64,000 nucleotides of DNA from positions 62,001 to 126,000 of the forward strand of contig JAQGEQ010000346.1 of the NCBI GenBank assembly GCA_034620365.1, in the 5' to 3' direction. This document shows positions 47,151 through 61,100 of the stretch, piece by piece. Within the stretch, counting starts at the first letter, position 1. The number at the start of each line of letters is the position of its first letter. The DNA comes from Pegea sp. RAD2-039. Lineage: Eukaryota; Chordata; Thaliacea; Salpida; Salpidae. The position numbers were made by a program, and so were the translations under genes. The notes beneath the pieces were generated by a model. The model was not told the DNA's origin. It ran no database searches and saw nothing but the letters and a program-made list of their open reading frames with translations.

Positions 47151-48766
47151 ACTTTTATTAAAAAAATAGTTTTGTTGCAACTGATGATTTGCCGTCAATA
47201 AAATTTTTATTGATTCAAATTAAATCTTTTTTGTGATCAATAAGAGCGTCAAGAAGTCTGAATATTATTATCTCTAGTTTTTAGAAATAAATATCAAACA
47301 GGTTGAGAAGAATTTTAAGTTAAAACTTTGTCAGTTTTTAAAGCTGTTAAATATTTCTTTATTTTAAGAGTTTGTTTCAATAAGGCTTCAGCTCATTTCT
47401 CAATATTATTTTTGTATTAATTACTAATTGTAATCAACCACAACTGATTATACATTTTGTCTTGAAAGCGCTGATAAATATTGATCTCAATCTAAATCTA
47501 AATACGAATTTTTTTTTGGGTTTGTTAGAGCACAATTATTTCATGAAAGTAAAATATATTGTACACCAAAATAAAAGTGGCAAGCCCTTGGGTTCCAGTG
47601 TACAGAAATTAAAGTCTATTTCTGACAAGCTATTTTCATAAAAACAAGCCTGCAATGGTGATTGCAAATTTTGCAAAAAAGTTTGCTCTGATGAGGATCC
47701 GCTTTTCATCCATAAGTAACAAATTTACTTCAACTGTTTTTATATAAATGTAGATTCAATGACAAAACATCTATCTCATTCAATTCTGAGTCAAACCTGT
47801 TATGTGACATTAGCAATTACATATCTGCTGATTATTGGCCCAATCTAACATAGAAATTATCAACGAAAAAATTTTGTAGTTTGTCCAAATCGATAGCTAA
47901 ACACCTCTACCGAGAAATTGGTCACATGGCCTCGTTAGTCGGTGATTCCGATTCCGAAAAAAACTGCTAACGGGGAGCAACTTCGTGAGGGTCACAGACA
48001 CGCACCAAAAACTTACTTTGTAGCATGAAGACAGAGAAAGCAATGTCTTGATCAAGTTTTTGTAAAACAACTGTATGATAGAGGTTTAAGAATTTAGCAA
48101 AAGTTTGAATGTTTTGATATTTTCTAGTTTTACCAAAATAAAAATTTATTCTAAATGTTATTTTTCTATTAACTAATCTTTGTAATCAACCACAAATGAT
48201 TAACATTTTTGTTTTTAATTTTTATTGTGTTAATTGTGTTAAAATTTTATTTATTTATTCAAATACTATTAAATAGTATTAACACAACTTTAATATAGTT
48301 TGTTATTTACAAACAGAATAATATCTTTTCTTGGTGGTTTCTTAAACTGACCAACTACTTTACAAACTTAATTATTCATACATAACTTAAAACAGTTTAT
48401 TATTATTATTATTATTTGATCATAAATCTATAAGAAGCAAGTTTCCGTTCAAACTATTTTGAGCACCAAGATGTAAAAATCTTTCTCAAAATGTTTTCAG
48501 TTCTCGGTATTTACTGTAATTTCTAAGAGATAATAACAGGCCACTAATGCATTTGAAACAGGCAGAAAAACAATTTTAAGATTGAATAAACCCAACTGCA
48601 GAAGTTAATTCTTAAATATTCAAAGCAAGGTTTGTAATTAAAAAAATTATTAAACATTTTCAAACTTCTAAACAGTTTAACTGTTATCAGAAATGCAAAC
48701 TTTTAGCGGCTAGACTAAAAACTGAAACTTTCATTAAAGGTGCAAATAAATATTTATATAATATAT
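47151..48766. other. Non-coding DNA downstream of the SYF1 remnant
   Basis: Matched at 61169-62775. It contains a (TTA)n tract at about 48403-48418. No further SYF1 exons or other genes are recognisable. Confidence 0.5.
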
Positions 48767-50087
48767 ATATCATAAATAAGCACTTTTCTTTTTAAATTTA
48801 ATGAGAAAAAATTGGACCCAAAAAAAAGAGGCAAGATCTTACGTTTTAGTTATTGGCAATTGCTTGTTTAGATTGGTTGGTTCGTCAGAAATTAAATTCC
48901 TGTTCTGATAGACCAAGTGATCCAAGAAATTGCCAAACAATTTTCTGGTTCCTCTTCTCTTTTTAATCTTCATCAAAGACCTTATCAGAAGATTAGCAGC
49001 AGTAGATGATGTCGGAAAGTTCTTGTATGCAGATGATAGGAGAGTATTATCTTGTAATCTTTCAAAACCTTAAACTGTTCTTCACATGGTAGAAGACTGG
49101 TCTGCGAAATGGTAGCTCAGAATCCAGCCCATAAAGTCTGTAGTTATAACTTTTTCTCGTAAACCAGCTGTCAATTGTTTGAACCAATACTCCATCAATA
49201 GATTTATTATTCAACTAACATCTTAAGTCCTAGACCTTGTCATTACTCTATCATCTGATTTCAACGGCACAATTATGTTTCCGAAATCTTCGGTAAAATC
49301 AATCAATGTTGTCCTCCTCATAAAAAAGATCTTTAATTCCAAGAACCCATGCTTTTTTATCAATCTTTTCAAATTATGCGTACGTCAAATTCTTGAATAA
49401 AATGTCAGTGCATGTATGCCATATCAAGTTAGTGATATCAAAAAAATCGAATCTGTCCAGGCCACATTTACGAGATTAGTATGTAGGAAACTTAATATTA
49501 AATATTATAGCTATAAACAGCGTCTTAGTCTCTTCAATTTAGATACTTTGGAAATGCGACGGACTAAATATGATCTAATTCTTATTTTTAAAATTATCCA
49601 CAATTTAATTGACATTCAGTTTGATGATTTCTTTTCTATTAGTCCCTCCTTCAAGTTATATCAGCTTAGACGACAACCATTACACATTAATAAGCCTATA
49701 TCACCTAGTACATTGGTCAGAGCAAAATTTTTTATCATACCGTACAATTTATACATGGAATCAGCTGCCATCAGACATTGCCATGTCGAAGTCACTCGCA
49801 TTGTTCAAGCAGAAGTTAAACCGTTATAGTATTGCCAACATTTTCATTTCTAAACTGTGATTTTGTTTCTTTTTTATATTATTAACATTCCATGTAATTG
49901 TTCACTGTTATATGCTCTGAGTTATATCGAAATACCATAATTACATCTTTTACATTTTTTATTTGGTTAGATAGATGTTATTTGTGAGAATGGGTGTTAG
50001 CGAGAGTTGTTCTTTTCAGGTACCCTTCTTCGCAATTATTGAAATAGATAAATAAATATATATTTATATCATAAATAAGCACTTTTC
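48767..50087 (+). mobile_element. Old LINE copy with 22-bp target-site duplication
   Basis: The 22-bp direct repeat ATATCATAAATAAGCACTTT(TC) at 48767-48788 and 50066-50087 flanks the element. From about 48940 the RT reads LFLIFIKDLIRRL, a degraded YADD (YADDRRVL), PYQVSDIKKIESVQA, CRKLNIKYYSYK and RYSIANIFISKL, ending at the stop at 49858, then the 3' UTR and AATAAATATA tail. The first ~140 bp (48795-48940) may be an inverted 5' piece. Several frameshifts and stops; present also in B' (from about 62780), so it predates that duplication. Confidence 0.85.
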
Positions 50088-52205
50088 CTTAAAAAAAAAC
50101 TTTTATCTTAAACAAAATTTAACAAACTTCCTTTTAGTCAAAGTAAGTAGGTAGTTTACATAAGTGGTAATTATAATAGTTTAAATGAAACAACTAGTTT
50201 AAATGTTTTTATTGTTGAAAGATGTTAGAAAACTTAAAGATTTATTCATAATGTGATGATTATGACTGTTTATAGAAATCATTATCTAAATGATTAACTA
50301 GACTAACAACAACGGTAAGTACACTAACGATATGCAATTTCTACCACAAGGCCTTATACCGGATGACAACGGTCTCTGCAAAAATAACTTTCAACACATT
50401 TAAGTCAACAGCAAAATACTTGCTAACTATTGCTAAGAAAAGTTTAAATAAATATGGAATTTAAAATTGAATCTCTGTTCTACTTATTGGAAAAAAAATT
50501 ATCTAACAACTTATAGTTGAAAAGATTTTTAAAAGAAACATGCTGAAATTTGGAAAGTTTTTGTTTAAAAATGAATATTTGCTAGACTTATTGGGAGAAC
50601 AAAAGTTCACTTTTAAGATTAACTTATGAAAACTATTATAAGTCTTTCCTAAAGTTCATGAAAAGTGCGTTGCTTCTACTACTGTTCCAAATAACAAGAA
50701 AGGGAAACCTCGTTTTAAAATGAAAAGATTTTGTCTAATACTATCATAATATAATTTGAATAATGTTATAAATAAATTTAGAATTAGTTATTAAAAGTGA
50801 TGCTAAAAGATTTGAGAAGTTATTGAGCAAAATCTATTACTTATTTGAATTTTAAAAGTAGTAAGCAAAGAAAAACTTTTCACTGAAACAAACTCTGTAA
50901 GATAATATCTATTTACATAAAAAGATTCGCGATATATAAGCAGAACACAATAGATAATTTCTCATTTTTGCAACTACCGATTCTATAACTCAATGTATCA
51001 ACCCAGTCACTGAAAAGATTACATTTTGGATTTATCATTTGGTAGCACATCATGACATTAGTACTTCCAAATTTTCTATTTCTAGATGTTTAAATTAATG
51101 TTGAATATAGTGGTGTTAATGTCATAGTTTAAAAGATATTTCACCAGTGAAGTGTGGCGTTAGTAACTAAAACAAATGTTTGTCTGATTCGATCTTTTTT
51201 TGGTTGATATTTAAAACTAATTTATATCGATAAAAAATCAATGCTTGTTCGTTACTGTTCAAAATTTATAAATAATTTTCTAATATTAGTAAAAACGGTT
51301 AATTTAGATTCATGTTGAGTATTTTGAATCACTTTACAATTTTGAAATAATATTTTTTACATTGCTAAGATGACATTATCAGTGCTAAACTCAAACGTAT
51401 TTTCGGAATATGTTTATGTGAACATCAAGAACCAATACTTGATAATTTAAATATTAGAAACGATTTGTTTAGATATATCCTGCATTATTGATTGTAAAAA
51501 CATTTTCAAACTTTTCACTGAAATCATTCAGTTTAGAAGGAAAATTTGTTTTTTCTGTTTACAGATTTTCATTTATATGTAAACAAAACAGACATGACTG
51601 AAATACCGCTTTTTCTAAGAAATGGAAAATTCCGTTTATTTTTGAAAGTTTGACCCGTGTACAAAACTCTTAATTAACAGATAAATTAATATCAACCAAT
51701 TTAACCAATAATTTAAAATTCTAAATTAAAATATATCTATATGTTACGATTAGCTAATCTTTGCCTTCAGTCGTTCGTCATCGTCTATAATTTTGAAAAT
51801 CTGCCAACTATTGTTTAATGATATATAGATTTTTGAAACAATCGATTCCTCCTATTATGTTTCTAAAATTAAAAGAATTAAAAAAAAAAGCTATACAACC
51901 AGGTACACCTTGATAAAATGAGCTGATATTTCTGCCTGACTTTTCAACTGAGTTGAAGTTATTTCGATTGTTATATAGGTAATAACTATATAAATAACTA
52001 ATTTTATAAAACTCCTTTGATGCTGTTAAACTTACGGAACTTTACAGAATCGAATTTTTTTTATTTTATTTCTTTTCTGGTGTTAAAGTTATGAAATTTT
52101 AAGAAATTATAATTTTCTACACAACCTCTTGTTAATGGATAATAAATTTTTATGTTTATTTGTTCTTTCTTTTAATTAATGTCCTTACTTTTAAAATTGT
52201 TTTTA
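50088..52205. other. Spacer after duplicon B, no supported gene
   Basis: AT-rich. A short frame at about 50290-50404 has protein-like composition (NDMQFLPQGLIPDDNGLCK) but no other support. A pyrimidine tract with TTTACAG at about 51565 could be a chance splice site. Nothing else is identified. Confidence 0.4.
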
Positions 52206-53697
52206 ATTATTTATTTATTTATTACAATAAATGTGAAGGAGGGTGCCTAAAGAGAGCACCTCTTCCTAACACACATTCTCACAAATTAGATCTATTTGAC
52301 GTGTATACGAAAAAGCATATGACAATGAAGAATTGCACAGAATCATAGTATTGTAAAAGCGAAAAATTCAGAGTTGAGAAATGGCAATGTTGGCGATATT
52401 ATAACAATTCAGATTTTTTTTTCAACCACACAAGTGATTTTGACATGACAATCTCTGATGGCAGATTGTTCCATGTACTGATTGTGCGGTATGATAAAAA
52501 AGTTAATCTGGTTAACGTAGCTGGCGGATGGGGCTTATTAAGATGTAATTTATGTCTTCTAAGTTGATATATCTTGAGGGAGGGACTAATGGAGAAAAAG
52601 TCATCAAACTGAAAATCAATTAGGTTGTGAATAACTTTAAAATTCAGAAAAAGGTCGTATTTAATTCTTCGGATTTCCTAAGTATCTAGATTGAAAAAGC
52701 TGAGACGATGCTTATAACTCTCGTATTTGATATTAAGTTTCCTGCAAACCAATCTCGTAAATGTTGCCTGAACAGATTTGATTTTCTGATATCACCAACT
52801 TGATATGGCATCCATGCACTGACATTGTATTCAAGAATAGGGCGTATGTACACTTGAAAAGGTTGACGAGAAACCATGGATCTTTAGAAGTAAAAGACCT
52901 TATGATGAGGTGGACAAGCTTGATAGATTTTCCAAAGATTTTGGAAACATAGCTGTGCCATTTGAAGTCAGATGTCAGAGTAATGCCGAGGTCTATGACT
53001 GAGGATACTCGTTAAAGATTAGATCCATTGATGTGGTATTGGTTGCTGAAGTTGGCAGCTGGCTTACGGGAGAATGTTATAACTTCAGACTTTGTTGGCT
53101 GGATTTTAAGTTGCCAATTCGCAGACCAGTTTTCCATAATGTTTAGTGCAGTTTTGAGTGAGAACCAGATAATAGCTTGATGTCATCTGCATACACAAAC
53201 ACTCTGACATTGTCTACTGTTATTAGTCTTCTGATGAGGTCTTCAATGAAAATCAAAAAGAGAATTGGACCCAGAACGGAACCCTGAGGAACGCCGCTGG
53301 TGACTTTACTAGGAGTAGATAAAGATCTTTCTACACGGGTTCGTTGGGTTCTACCTGATAAGAAATCTTCAATCCATTTTAAGATAGAGTTGCTGATTTT
53401 TATGTTTTTCAATACAGTAATGAGCTTGTTGTGTGGAACAGAATCAAACGCTTTAGCAAAATCAAGGTATATGATGTCACATGGAGTATTACTTTCGTAA
53501 TGAGCTGTAAGCTCATTGAAAAAAAGTGAGATGTTGAGTCAAAGAAGATCTTTGCTTAACAAAGCCATGCTGGACATCAGATATTAGATGATGTTCCGTC
53601 ACATGGCTAGTTATATGGTTGCGAATAATAGGGAAACTGCTCTGCAGTTAAGTGCAGTGTTTCTGGGACCCTTCTTATAAATTGGAGTAATAATAGC
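52206..53697 (-). mobile_element. LINE copy, antisense, 5'-truncated and frameshifted
   Basis: Minus strand, closely similar to the 42299-43927 element: 3' tail AATAAATAAATAA at 52206-52225, hairpin GGTGCTCTCTTTAGGCACC, C-terminal RT, then 53143-53412 with SGVPQGSVLGPILF and FVYADDIKLL. It ends at codons for IITPIYKKG near 53697. Frames are broken in several places, for example near 52790 and 53140. High similarity to the 42.3-kb copy points to a recently active subfamily. It lies about 140 bp left of duplicon B'. Confidence 0.9.
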
Positions 53698-54111
53698 AGA
53701 TGACAGTGATTTTAAATCAGCTTACGTACTCAACAAATAATCACAATTAACATTAATTCACGAATATCTTTTTACTATTCTTTCAATCAATTGTAATTCA
53801 GCTTTGATGTATTTAAAATCTTCTATTTAAAATATTAAAACATTTTTACAATTTTTATTAGTAGCTGAATAATCAAATCACTGATTTGATTTATACAATA
53901 CCTGTTTCTGAGTATTAAGTTGTGATGTTATGATATTTAAAATTAAGTTTTGATTCCTTATCACAGAAATTATGATTCTTCTTAAGAAGTCGACTTGAGT
54001 CGATTTTAAACTAAATGAGTTCCTAACTGTTTAAATTTAAGTTTTAACTGTTGAAGATTTACAAGAAATAACATTAAAGAAAAATTTAGTATAAAACCTA
54101 CTGTTTTTCAG

Positions 54112-55588
54112 CTTTCTTTATCGATATTTAACAGGACTTAGCCTTTACTGACGAATGGCTCATTTCAACAATGGGATCTAGTTGGGAATACCTTCATCTT
54201 TTTAATGAGAGATCCGATATTTGTGAGTAGTTTGCTTTTGTATTTAAAATGATTTACTTTGAAATCTTTTTGGTTAGTTGTCACCTTTATTCACTTTCAT
54301 TTATTCACACCCAAAAAAGGAATCCTAAGAGTCATATAAAAGATCTGGAAATGTATTATTAGGAAATGTATTATTTAGGATTTAATTTCACTTCACCTAG
54401 AAACTTTATATCAGGTGAAAACTTTTGCAACAAATATAAAAAGCTTGTTCAAGATTATTTTCAATTTGAATTATTAGCTGAATAAGCATTTTCAAACGAA
54501 GGTTAAGTCAACAATAAAAAACAAACAAGATTGAATTAATAATTAATTGACTTGCTCATCATGTATCTTTTCTGTTTACTCATCGACGAACTCCAAGAGG
54601 TTATCGCCACATGAATGGTTATGGCAGATTTCAAATGGTTAATGGGGCAGATGAAGCAGTTTACTGCAAGTTTCATTTCAGGAATTCATCATGTAAACTA
54701 TATTTTTTATTATCAATTATTTCTGAGTAATATTTTGTTCCCTTTTTACAGACAGATCCAATGTCTCAATGCTGAAGAAGCTGATGAGATGAGCGCCAAA
54801 AATCCAAACTTTCCGTGATTTATACAATTCGATTGCAAATGGCAAATACCCGTCGTGGAAGCTTTACATCCAAGTACTTTGCTCCCAGATCTTTTGATTT
54901 AGTTTCACTTTTTTTTTATTGCAGGTGATGACTTTTGATGAAGCTGAAAAATTCCGCTGGAATCCCTTTGATCTTATTAAAGTAAGAGTCTTGAACTCAA
55001 CTTGAGAGTATTACGATTAAATCTTAAAGACTTGGCCTCAAGCGGAGTTTCATCTTTTACCTATGGGAAGAATGATCCTAAATAAGAATCCGAAGAACTA
55101 CTTTGCTGAAGTTGAACAGATCACTTTTTCTCATATGGATCCAGAAATTGAAGCAAGTCCTGATAAGATGCTACAAGTCAGTTTGAACTGCAAGATTTTC
55201 TTCACAAACCCCAAAGGAAAAGACAAGCTTAATCTTGTAATCTTTTAAGGGTCGGATCTTTTCTTACCCGGACAGTCACAGACATCTACTGGAAAGCAAT
55301 TACATGCAACTGCCAGTGATTGGTCAATTTCAATCAAAATGCAATGTCCAATACCATCAGGGTGATGGACCTCAATGTGCACTGACAACAGAGTATCAAA
55401 AAAAATCAGCAATAATCAGTAATAAAAGACTAATTGCTCAGTTTATTTCATCTCAATCTTCATTTGTTATCGATGAAATGCTTTTGTTACTCCTTATTCT
55501 CTTCTACTTAACCTATAAAGATGTCTTTTTGATTTTATTTTCTTCTAAATCTCTACAATTGTTGTTCGATGTATTAAATATTTTATAA
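54112..55588 (+). pseudogene. Catalase pseudogene, copy 2 (less eroded in places)
   Basis: Segments: 54112-54222 (QDLAFTDE, MAHFN, then WDLVGNTFIFLMRDPIF before GTGAGT), about 54300-54414 (FIHTQKRNPKSHIKD, then stops), about 54564-54692 ([20 protein letters not shown]), 54752-54873 (NAEEADEMSAKNPNF, then frameshifted RDLYNSIANGKYPSWKLYIQ), 54925-54981 (VMTFDEAEKFRWNPFDL), 55030-55176 ([20 protein letters not shown]...DKMLQ) and 55250 on ([12 protein letters not shown]). It keeps the WDLVGN exon and the RDLYNSIANG stretch that copy 1 has lost, so it shows the ancestral structure better. Both copies share the jump from MAHFN to WDLVGN, which removes the distal-His region. Copy 2 has private lesions: HRHLLE instead of HRHRLG and a lost acceptor before SFLF. 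Confidence 0.88.
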
Positions 55589-55594
55589 AATCTT

Positions 55595-58148
55595 TTAAAG
55601 ATGTATTTTTATTTAATCTGTTTCACATCAATTTTGTATTTTTCCAATTAGTGTTTAGAGATTAAAAATAAAATTTCGTATAAAAATAATTTCCAACCTT
55701 TAAATAAATAATTTAAAATCTCTATATTCATTCATTAAGATACAATTTTGATCAACCTAAACAAACTTAAACAATTTTTTGTTCTTTAAAATAGTAAATG
55801 TAAATTTCTTTTTATGCTGCTATCTTCAGTAATAAAAAATTAATAGAAAAAATGTTTTGTCAAAATGAATTCAAAACTTCCAACAGAAGCAAATTTCATA
55901 CAAAATACTCATTTGTAGTTTACTTTATTATATTTATAATACTTTACAGACACAAGGCACTTTTAAGAAAAAAATAATCATTAGTAGATAGAGTAATTAT
56001 TATACCGTTGTAGCTATTTGTTCAGTAAAATAACGAGGCAACCAAAGCTTAACTTTGATTATACTTTTTTACTTGTTTAAAGGCCTTTTTAAGTCTGACT
56101 TATAATTAAAAATTAACAATTATTTTGTTTAATTATCTAATTTAAATATTTATTTAATTGTTATTAAACCTTATGTTTTATTTATTTTAAACTCATAGTG
56201 TAGGCAGATATACTCGTAAAATTAAAATAACTATAACCTTTAGTTCATCATTGAAAAGCATTTAGACACAGAACTCTTAGTTAACGGGTTTAAGTGAAAC
56301 TAATAATAGCATAAATATATTTCCATATGAAAGTATTTTCAGTGAAATAAACCGTTGATAAATGACGAGAAAAGTTGTTTTGTTTATGACTAATAACAAA
56401 AGATAAAACATTAATAAATTTATAATAATGATTAATCTTTTAACCCACCTTATTCTACGATTAATTAAAAATATCACAATTAGAGTTGGATTTTTAAAAA
56501 CTTTATATTGTTTAAAATAGATTTCAGAAATACTTTTATCTTATCGACTAATGAAACTAAAATGTAAAATATAGTTTATAGTCAGGACATTTAATTCAAC
56601 AAAAAAATCAAAATAAAATAAAATAATAACGCGTAGCACTATCTAAAATAAAAAAAAAACAGCTGAAACCTGATTTGAAAAGTTATACTTTTAACAAAAT
56701 TGTCAACTGATAAATTAATTTTGAAGTTTTTATTGGAATGAGTTTATGAGAGAAGAAATAAACTCAGACAGAAGACCTACAGTCTGTTGACTTCAATCAC
56801 TCAGTCACCTGGCCGTTCCACCAAATAGTGGATATAAAACGTGTGGGTTAAGATAAGTGCATGCTGGTCTCCACTGCAATTAAAGCTTACATCTTGGTAG
56901 GAATAAATGTGGCTATCAATTCCTTTCTATCTGATGGTTTACGTTGTGGAGCTTTGCCAAAGAAATTAAAACAAATTTCTGATTTTTTTAAAATTAATAG
57001 GAATAAGACCTGATATAGAGTTAGACATTCTTAAATTTTTTTTATTTTCAGTGTGATGATAGATTTAAATAAAAAAATAATTTTTTTGATGTGCTACTCA
57101 CTTTTAACCAAATTCCATAAGTCAACCTTTATCTTTTGTGTTTTATTTCAAAGTGGCAAAAAAGTTTAAAGCCTTAAAATACAGAATTTATCGAAACATA
57201 CTTTGAATACAAGTTTACTAAGTTCTAATTTATTTAATCAATACCATTACTTCGTAGTTGTTGAAATAATTCTGCTTCTGTTAGTATTATTGAGTTTCAT
57301 TCTTTTTAATTTTTTCATAGTATTAATTTATTTAAAATCATAATGAAATAATATTTTCTTCACAATAACTTATTAAACTACCATTATGCTAACTAAATAT
57401 TTCTTTTAAAATACTTTTAACTGAAAAAAATAAGATTGAAATTGATACTTGTAGATTTATTTAATGCTTGTATAAATTAAATAAATTTAAACTAAAATTA
57501 TTTTGTATTTATATAAATTTTTCTAAATTTTTATTTATTTCTAATAATTAATGAACTTAAAGTTGAATAAATTATTAAAATTTTTATTAAAAAATAATTT
57601 TACAATTGTATTGTTTGATTATCTTTAATAAACATTTTTTTTTACTTAAATTTACTTTTAGTTTCTTAATTTATTATATTTTTTCTAATTTAAGGTTATT
57701 TTGATACTTTTTTTAATAATTAAGATTCAACATATTTTTATTAATTTGTATTAAACATTTAAGTTTATTCAATTATGCAATTTTTTTTCTACTTTAACTA
57801 ATATATAACTTTAATATTGCAACTTTTTATTGATAGTATTAATTGTTTTTGTTATTACAATTCAAAATTCATATTTCATTAATAGATAAATATTAGAATA
57901 AATTGATTCTTATAACTCACTTATTTGAGTTTTAGCTCCTTTAATTCTTATAAATTTTATTCATTTGCAAAATATATCTATAATTTGAATTTTATTTTTA
58001 GGATTGCAAAAAACATAGATAAACTTTTAAAATTTGTAAGACTTAATCATACATATATTCTGTTTTTGTTAGATGTATTATCTATAGATTGTTTATTTAT
58101 TGTCTATTTCTTTATAAGACATAATTTCAATTGTAAAATCTTTGTTCA
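55595..58148. other. AT-rich interval of duplicon B'
   Basis: Partner of 40200-42298 plus 43928-44142. The promoter-like block (56750-56955, TATAAAA at 56833-56839) and the empty LINE target at about 57912-57916 lie here. Frames at 56277-56477 and 57925-58152 are AT-rich chance frames without good starts. Confidence 0.5.
56750..56955 (+). promoter_or_regulatory. Promoter-like block, B' copy
   Basis: Near-identical to 41110-41330, including CAGAC...GTCTG, CCACCAAATAGTGG and TATAAAAC (56833-56840). In B' the SYF1 remnant begins about 1.3 kb downstream without an intervening LINE. Confidence 0.3.
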
Positions 58149-61100
58149 ATGAAAATTCAAGTGAGTTTTGTTTAATTTATACCAATTAATCACTGGTAAT
58201 TAAGTAAGTAAACGTTAAATAAACTTTTTCTACAGTCACAGGAAGATTTACCATAGGAAGATGAGAGTTTAAGAAACCCTTACTCCATCAAATGTTGGCT
58301 TCGTTATAAAGAACATAAAAGAAGTACTCCTTTTAAAGAAGTAATCTATTTTCTCTTTTCAACTTCTTATTAAGTTTGAATTTACGTGTTTTATATGTTA
58401 AAATTCATTTCTCTTACTAATCATAATACTTATTTTTAAATCTTAAACTTTAAATTCAAACAAAGTTATTATAATAATTTAAACTTATTGTAACTTTTAT
58501 TTGAAGTAGTTGCAACATGAGAACAAAGAACAATACATCGATATCAATTGGTATCTATTGATCGCTTAGATGAAAATGGCTGAGATTGTTAACAACGAGT
58601 CTTTTGTATCAAAGGTAAATTGGATTTTGTATCCTAGTTTCAAAGTTGACTTTTGAAATTGAATCTACTTTAGTAACATTAGTTTGTAACAATCTGCCGC
58701 CTGTTATTGTGCAGATCTCAGGGCTTTTGTGGTTTATTCTTTAACACCCTACATTTTTCAACTTGCTCTATGTTGACTGCTTATAAGCTGATGGCTTTTA
58801 GCACATTTTGTGCTTGCGGTCTGCGCCACAAACTACATTAGATATAGAGTTTTCTATCAACCAAACGATGGAGGTCTTCTCAAGTAGTTTGGAACAAAAC
58901 CATCATTAATTAGAACCCAAGAAATAGCAATATCCAAGTTATTGTTTTCTAATTATATTTATTAATTAGATAATTTTGCTTAAGTGTTCTTTTGTTCTAG
59001 GTTTGTAGCAATCAACTAACTGCAACTGAAATATTTACAGAAAGGAAAAACTAACCATACTCTGTGGCATGAGCTGTGGAGAATTTTATTTCAAAATCCC
59101 GACAAAGTAAATTCTCTAAACGTCGAAACCATCATCAGAGGTGGGCTGAAGCAGTTTACTGATCAACTTGGTCAACTCTGGTGTTGTTTAGCTGATTATT
59201 ATGCTTAATGTGGCTTGATTGAACAAGTAAGCTGTTAATGACTTCATTTACATTCTCTTCTTATTTAACATCTTTTTGTGACTTTTTAAAATAAATTTTC
59301 TATTATTTGTTTCTAAAAACCGTAAAACATCAATTTGTCTTAAAAAATATCCTTTTTCATCTCATCTTCTCTATGAGATCGATGGATCACTTTGGGATGT
59401 CATCAATTCCAATCTCCCTTACGACACCTATCGACCGACTTAGAGAGGTTTGTGGAAATAATCAAATCAACTCTCGATTTTGAGCAGGTTAGACGTCATT
59501 AACATGTGACGTCAGCACGATAAACTTCGATTGATTACAGGTCGAGAAGTCGCTTGAGTTTTTGGGGAAATATGATTTTGATGAAGATTTACCACAAATC
59601 CGTATTAACTAGTTTCAACGACAAATTGAGGAAAAGATGGAAGAAACAACCGAGATTTTGGACGTTGTAATCAACAAAGCTCTCTAGGTTTGCCTGATGT
59701 TAGATTAAATAAAAATTATTTAATTATTATGTATATTTCACCGCTAAGTGGCGCAATTGAGCAACAAAATCTAGCTTCACTTTAATTCTGCAAATTAATT
59801 TGCAGATGAAGAAAGTTTAGGATTGACTACAGCTCGATATGAAAGGCTTCTTGATCGTCTGCTGTTGCTCCTTAATAGTGTGATGCTTCGACAAAATCCT
59901 CACAATGTCCATAAATGGTTAAAAAGAGTACAATTATATGAAGGTGTGAAAACTCGCCTACCTTAGCAAAATTTCAACAAACTTGATTTTCAGGACAACT
60001 GGAAGAAATTATTCAAACTTTCATAGAAGAGATTCAAACTATTTATGTTCCTAAATCAGTTTATAAAATGGATTGAGTTTTATCCCAAGTTTTATCACAC
60101 AAACAAACAACTCACTGATGTAAATATGGTAGTAGTGGCTGGCGACATCTCTTCTAATTTCTTTCTATTCAGGCTCGAACTATTTTCAGCAAAGCTACTT
60201 TAGTCAATTACCAAACAGTTGATGATTTAGCTTCAATTTGGTCTGCATGGTGTGAGGTGGAGATTGAGTAAGTCAACATCCGCTAGTCTTCAAAACCTTC
60301 CTGATGTCATTAATTTTTCAGAATTGATAATTACGATGAAGCTTCTCAGAAGAGCAACTTCATTTCTTTCTAGAAAAGCAACTTATTTCGATAAGGCTTA
60401 ACCTGTTCAAAATCGAGTTTACAAATCACTCAAGTTGTGGTCGTTATATGCTGATATAGAAGTAAGTTTTAGCAATGTCAAGGTTTGATGTCTACTTTGA
60501 CAAGTTCTTTTTATTTTCATCTTTTTATTTAGTCTTGTGAAGCTGTATACGACGGACTTCTTTCTCTCAGAATAGCAACTCTTCAAATTATTATCAACTA
60601 TGGAGTCTGTCTGGAAGACAAAAATTATTTTGAAGATGCTTTTAAGGTGAGTTTATAGTTGACGTTTTCATCTGATGTTTCGTGGAACAGCTAACTGTCA
60701 ACTGTAAAAAGCTTCTTTTATCAGTGAATGATTCTCTACTCTTTAGAAGTTTCAACTTAAAAATATATTTAAAAGTTGAATAAATTTTTTCAAGATGTTC
60801 TGTGAATCATAAAATCAGGGCTTTTGGATTCTATTAGTTTGGGCTCTTCTTAACATACTCTAGTCTCCTTGTGTAGTGATCTCAAGTTAAAATAATCAAA
60901 AACGATTTTTTAAACAGCTGATCATTTTCACTGTGGGTTTAGCTTTCCTTTCAAGTCTGAGGTAACTTGGGCCTTTGGTTTGAAGTCCCTGGTTTACTTC
61001 AACAATTATTTATTTTTCATACAAATTCATTTACTAATATGTAAACATTTTCAGGCTTATAGAAGAGGTGTCACCATGTTCAAATGGTTCAATGTCTTCG

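Larger units (their letters stand above)
38607..50100 (+). repeat. Segmental duplicon B (first copy; partner 53837 to window end)
   Basis: Collinear with 53837-64000: catalase pseudogene, AT-rich block, TATA-containing block, SYF1 pseudogene, intron-like and spacer DNA, and an old LINE copy. The chief difference is a 1.6-kb LINE at 42299-43927 that B' lacks. B' runs out of the window, so the right edge of the pair cannot be fixed. Confidence 0.9.

Noticed and set aside
50290..50404. Protein-like frame NDMQFLPQGLIPDDNGLCK
   Set aside because: Only about 38 codons, no recognised family and no second exon nearby.
57925..58152. 75-codon hydrophobic frame upstream of SYF1 copy 2
   Set aside because: No ATG at its start, not preserved in duplicon B, and rich in Phe/Ile/Tyr as expected from AT-rich DNA.
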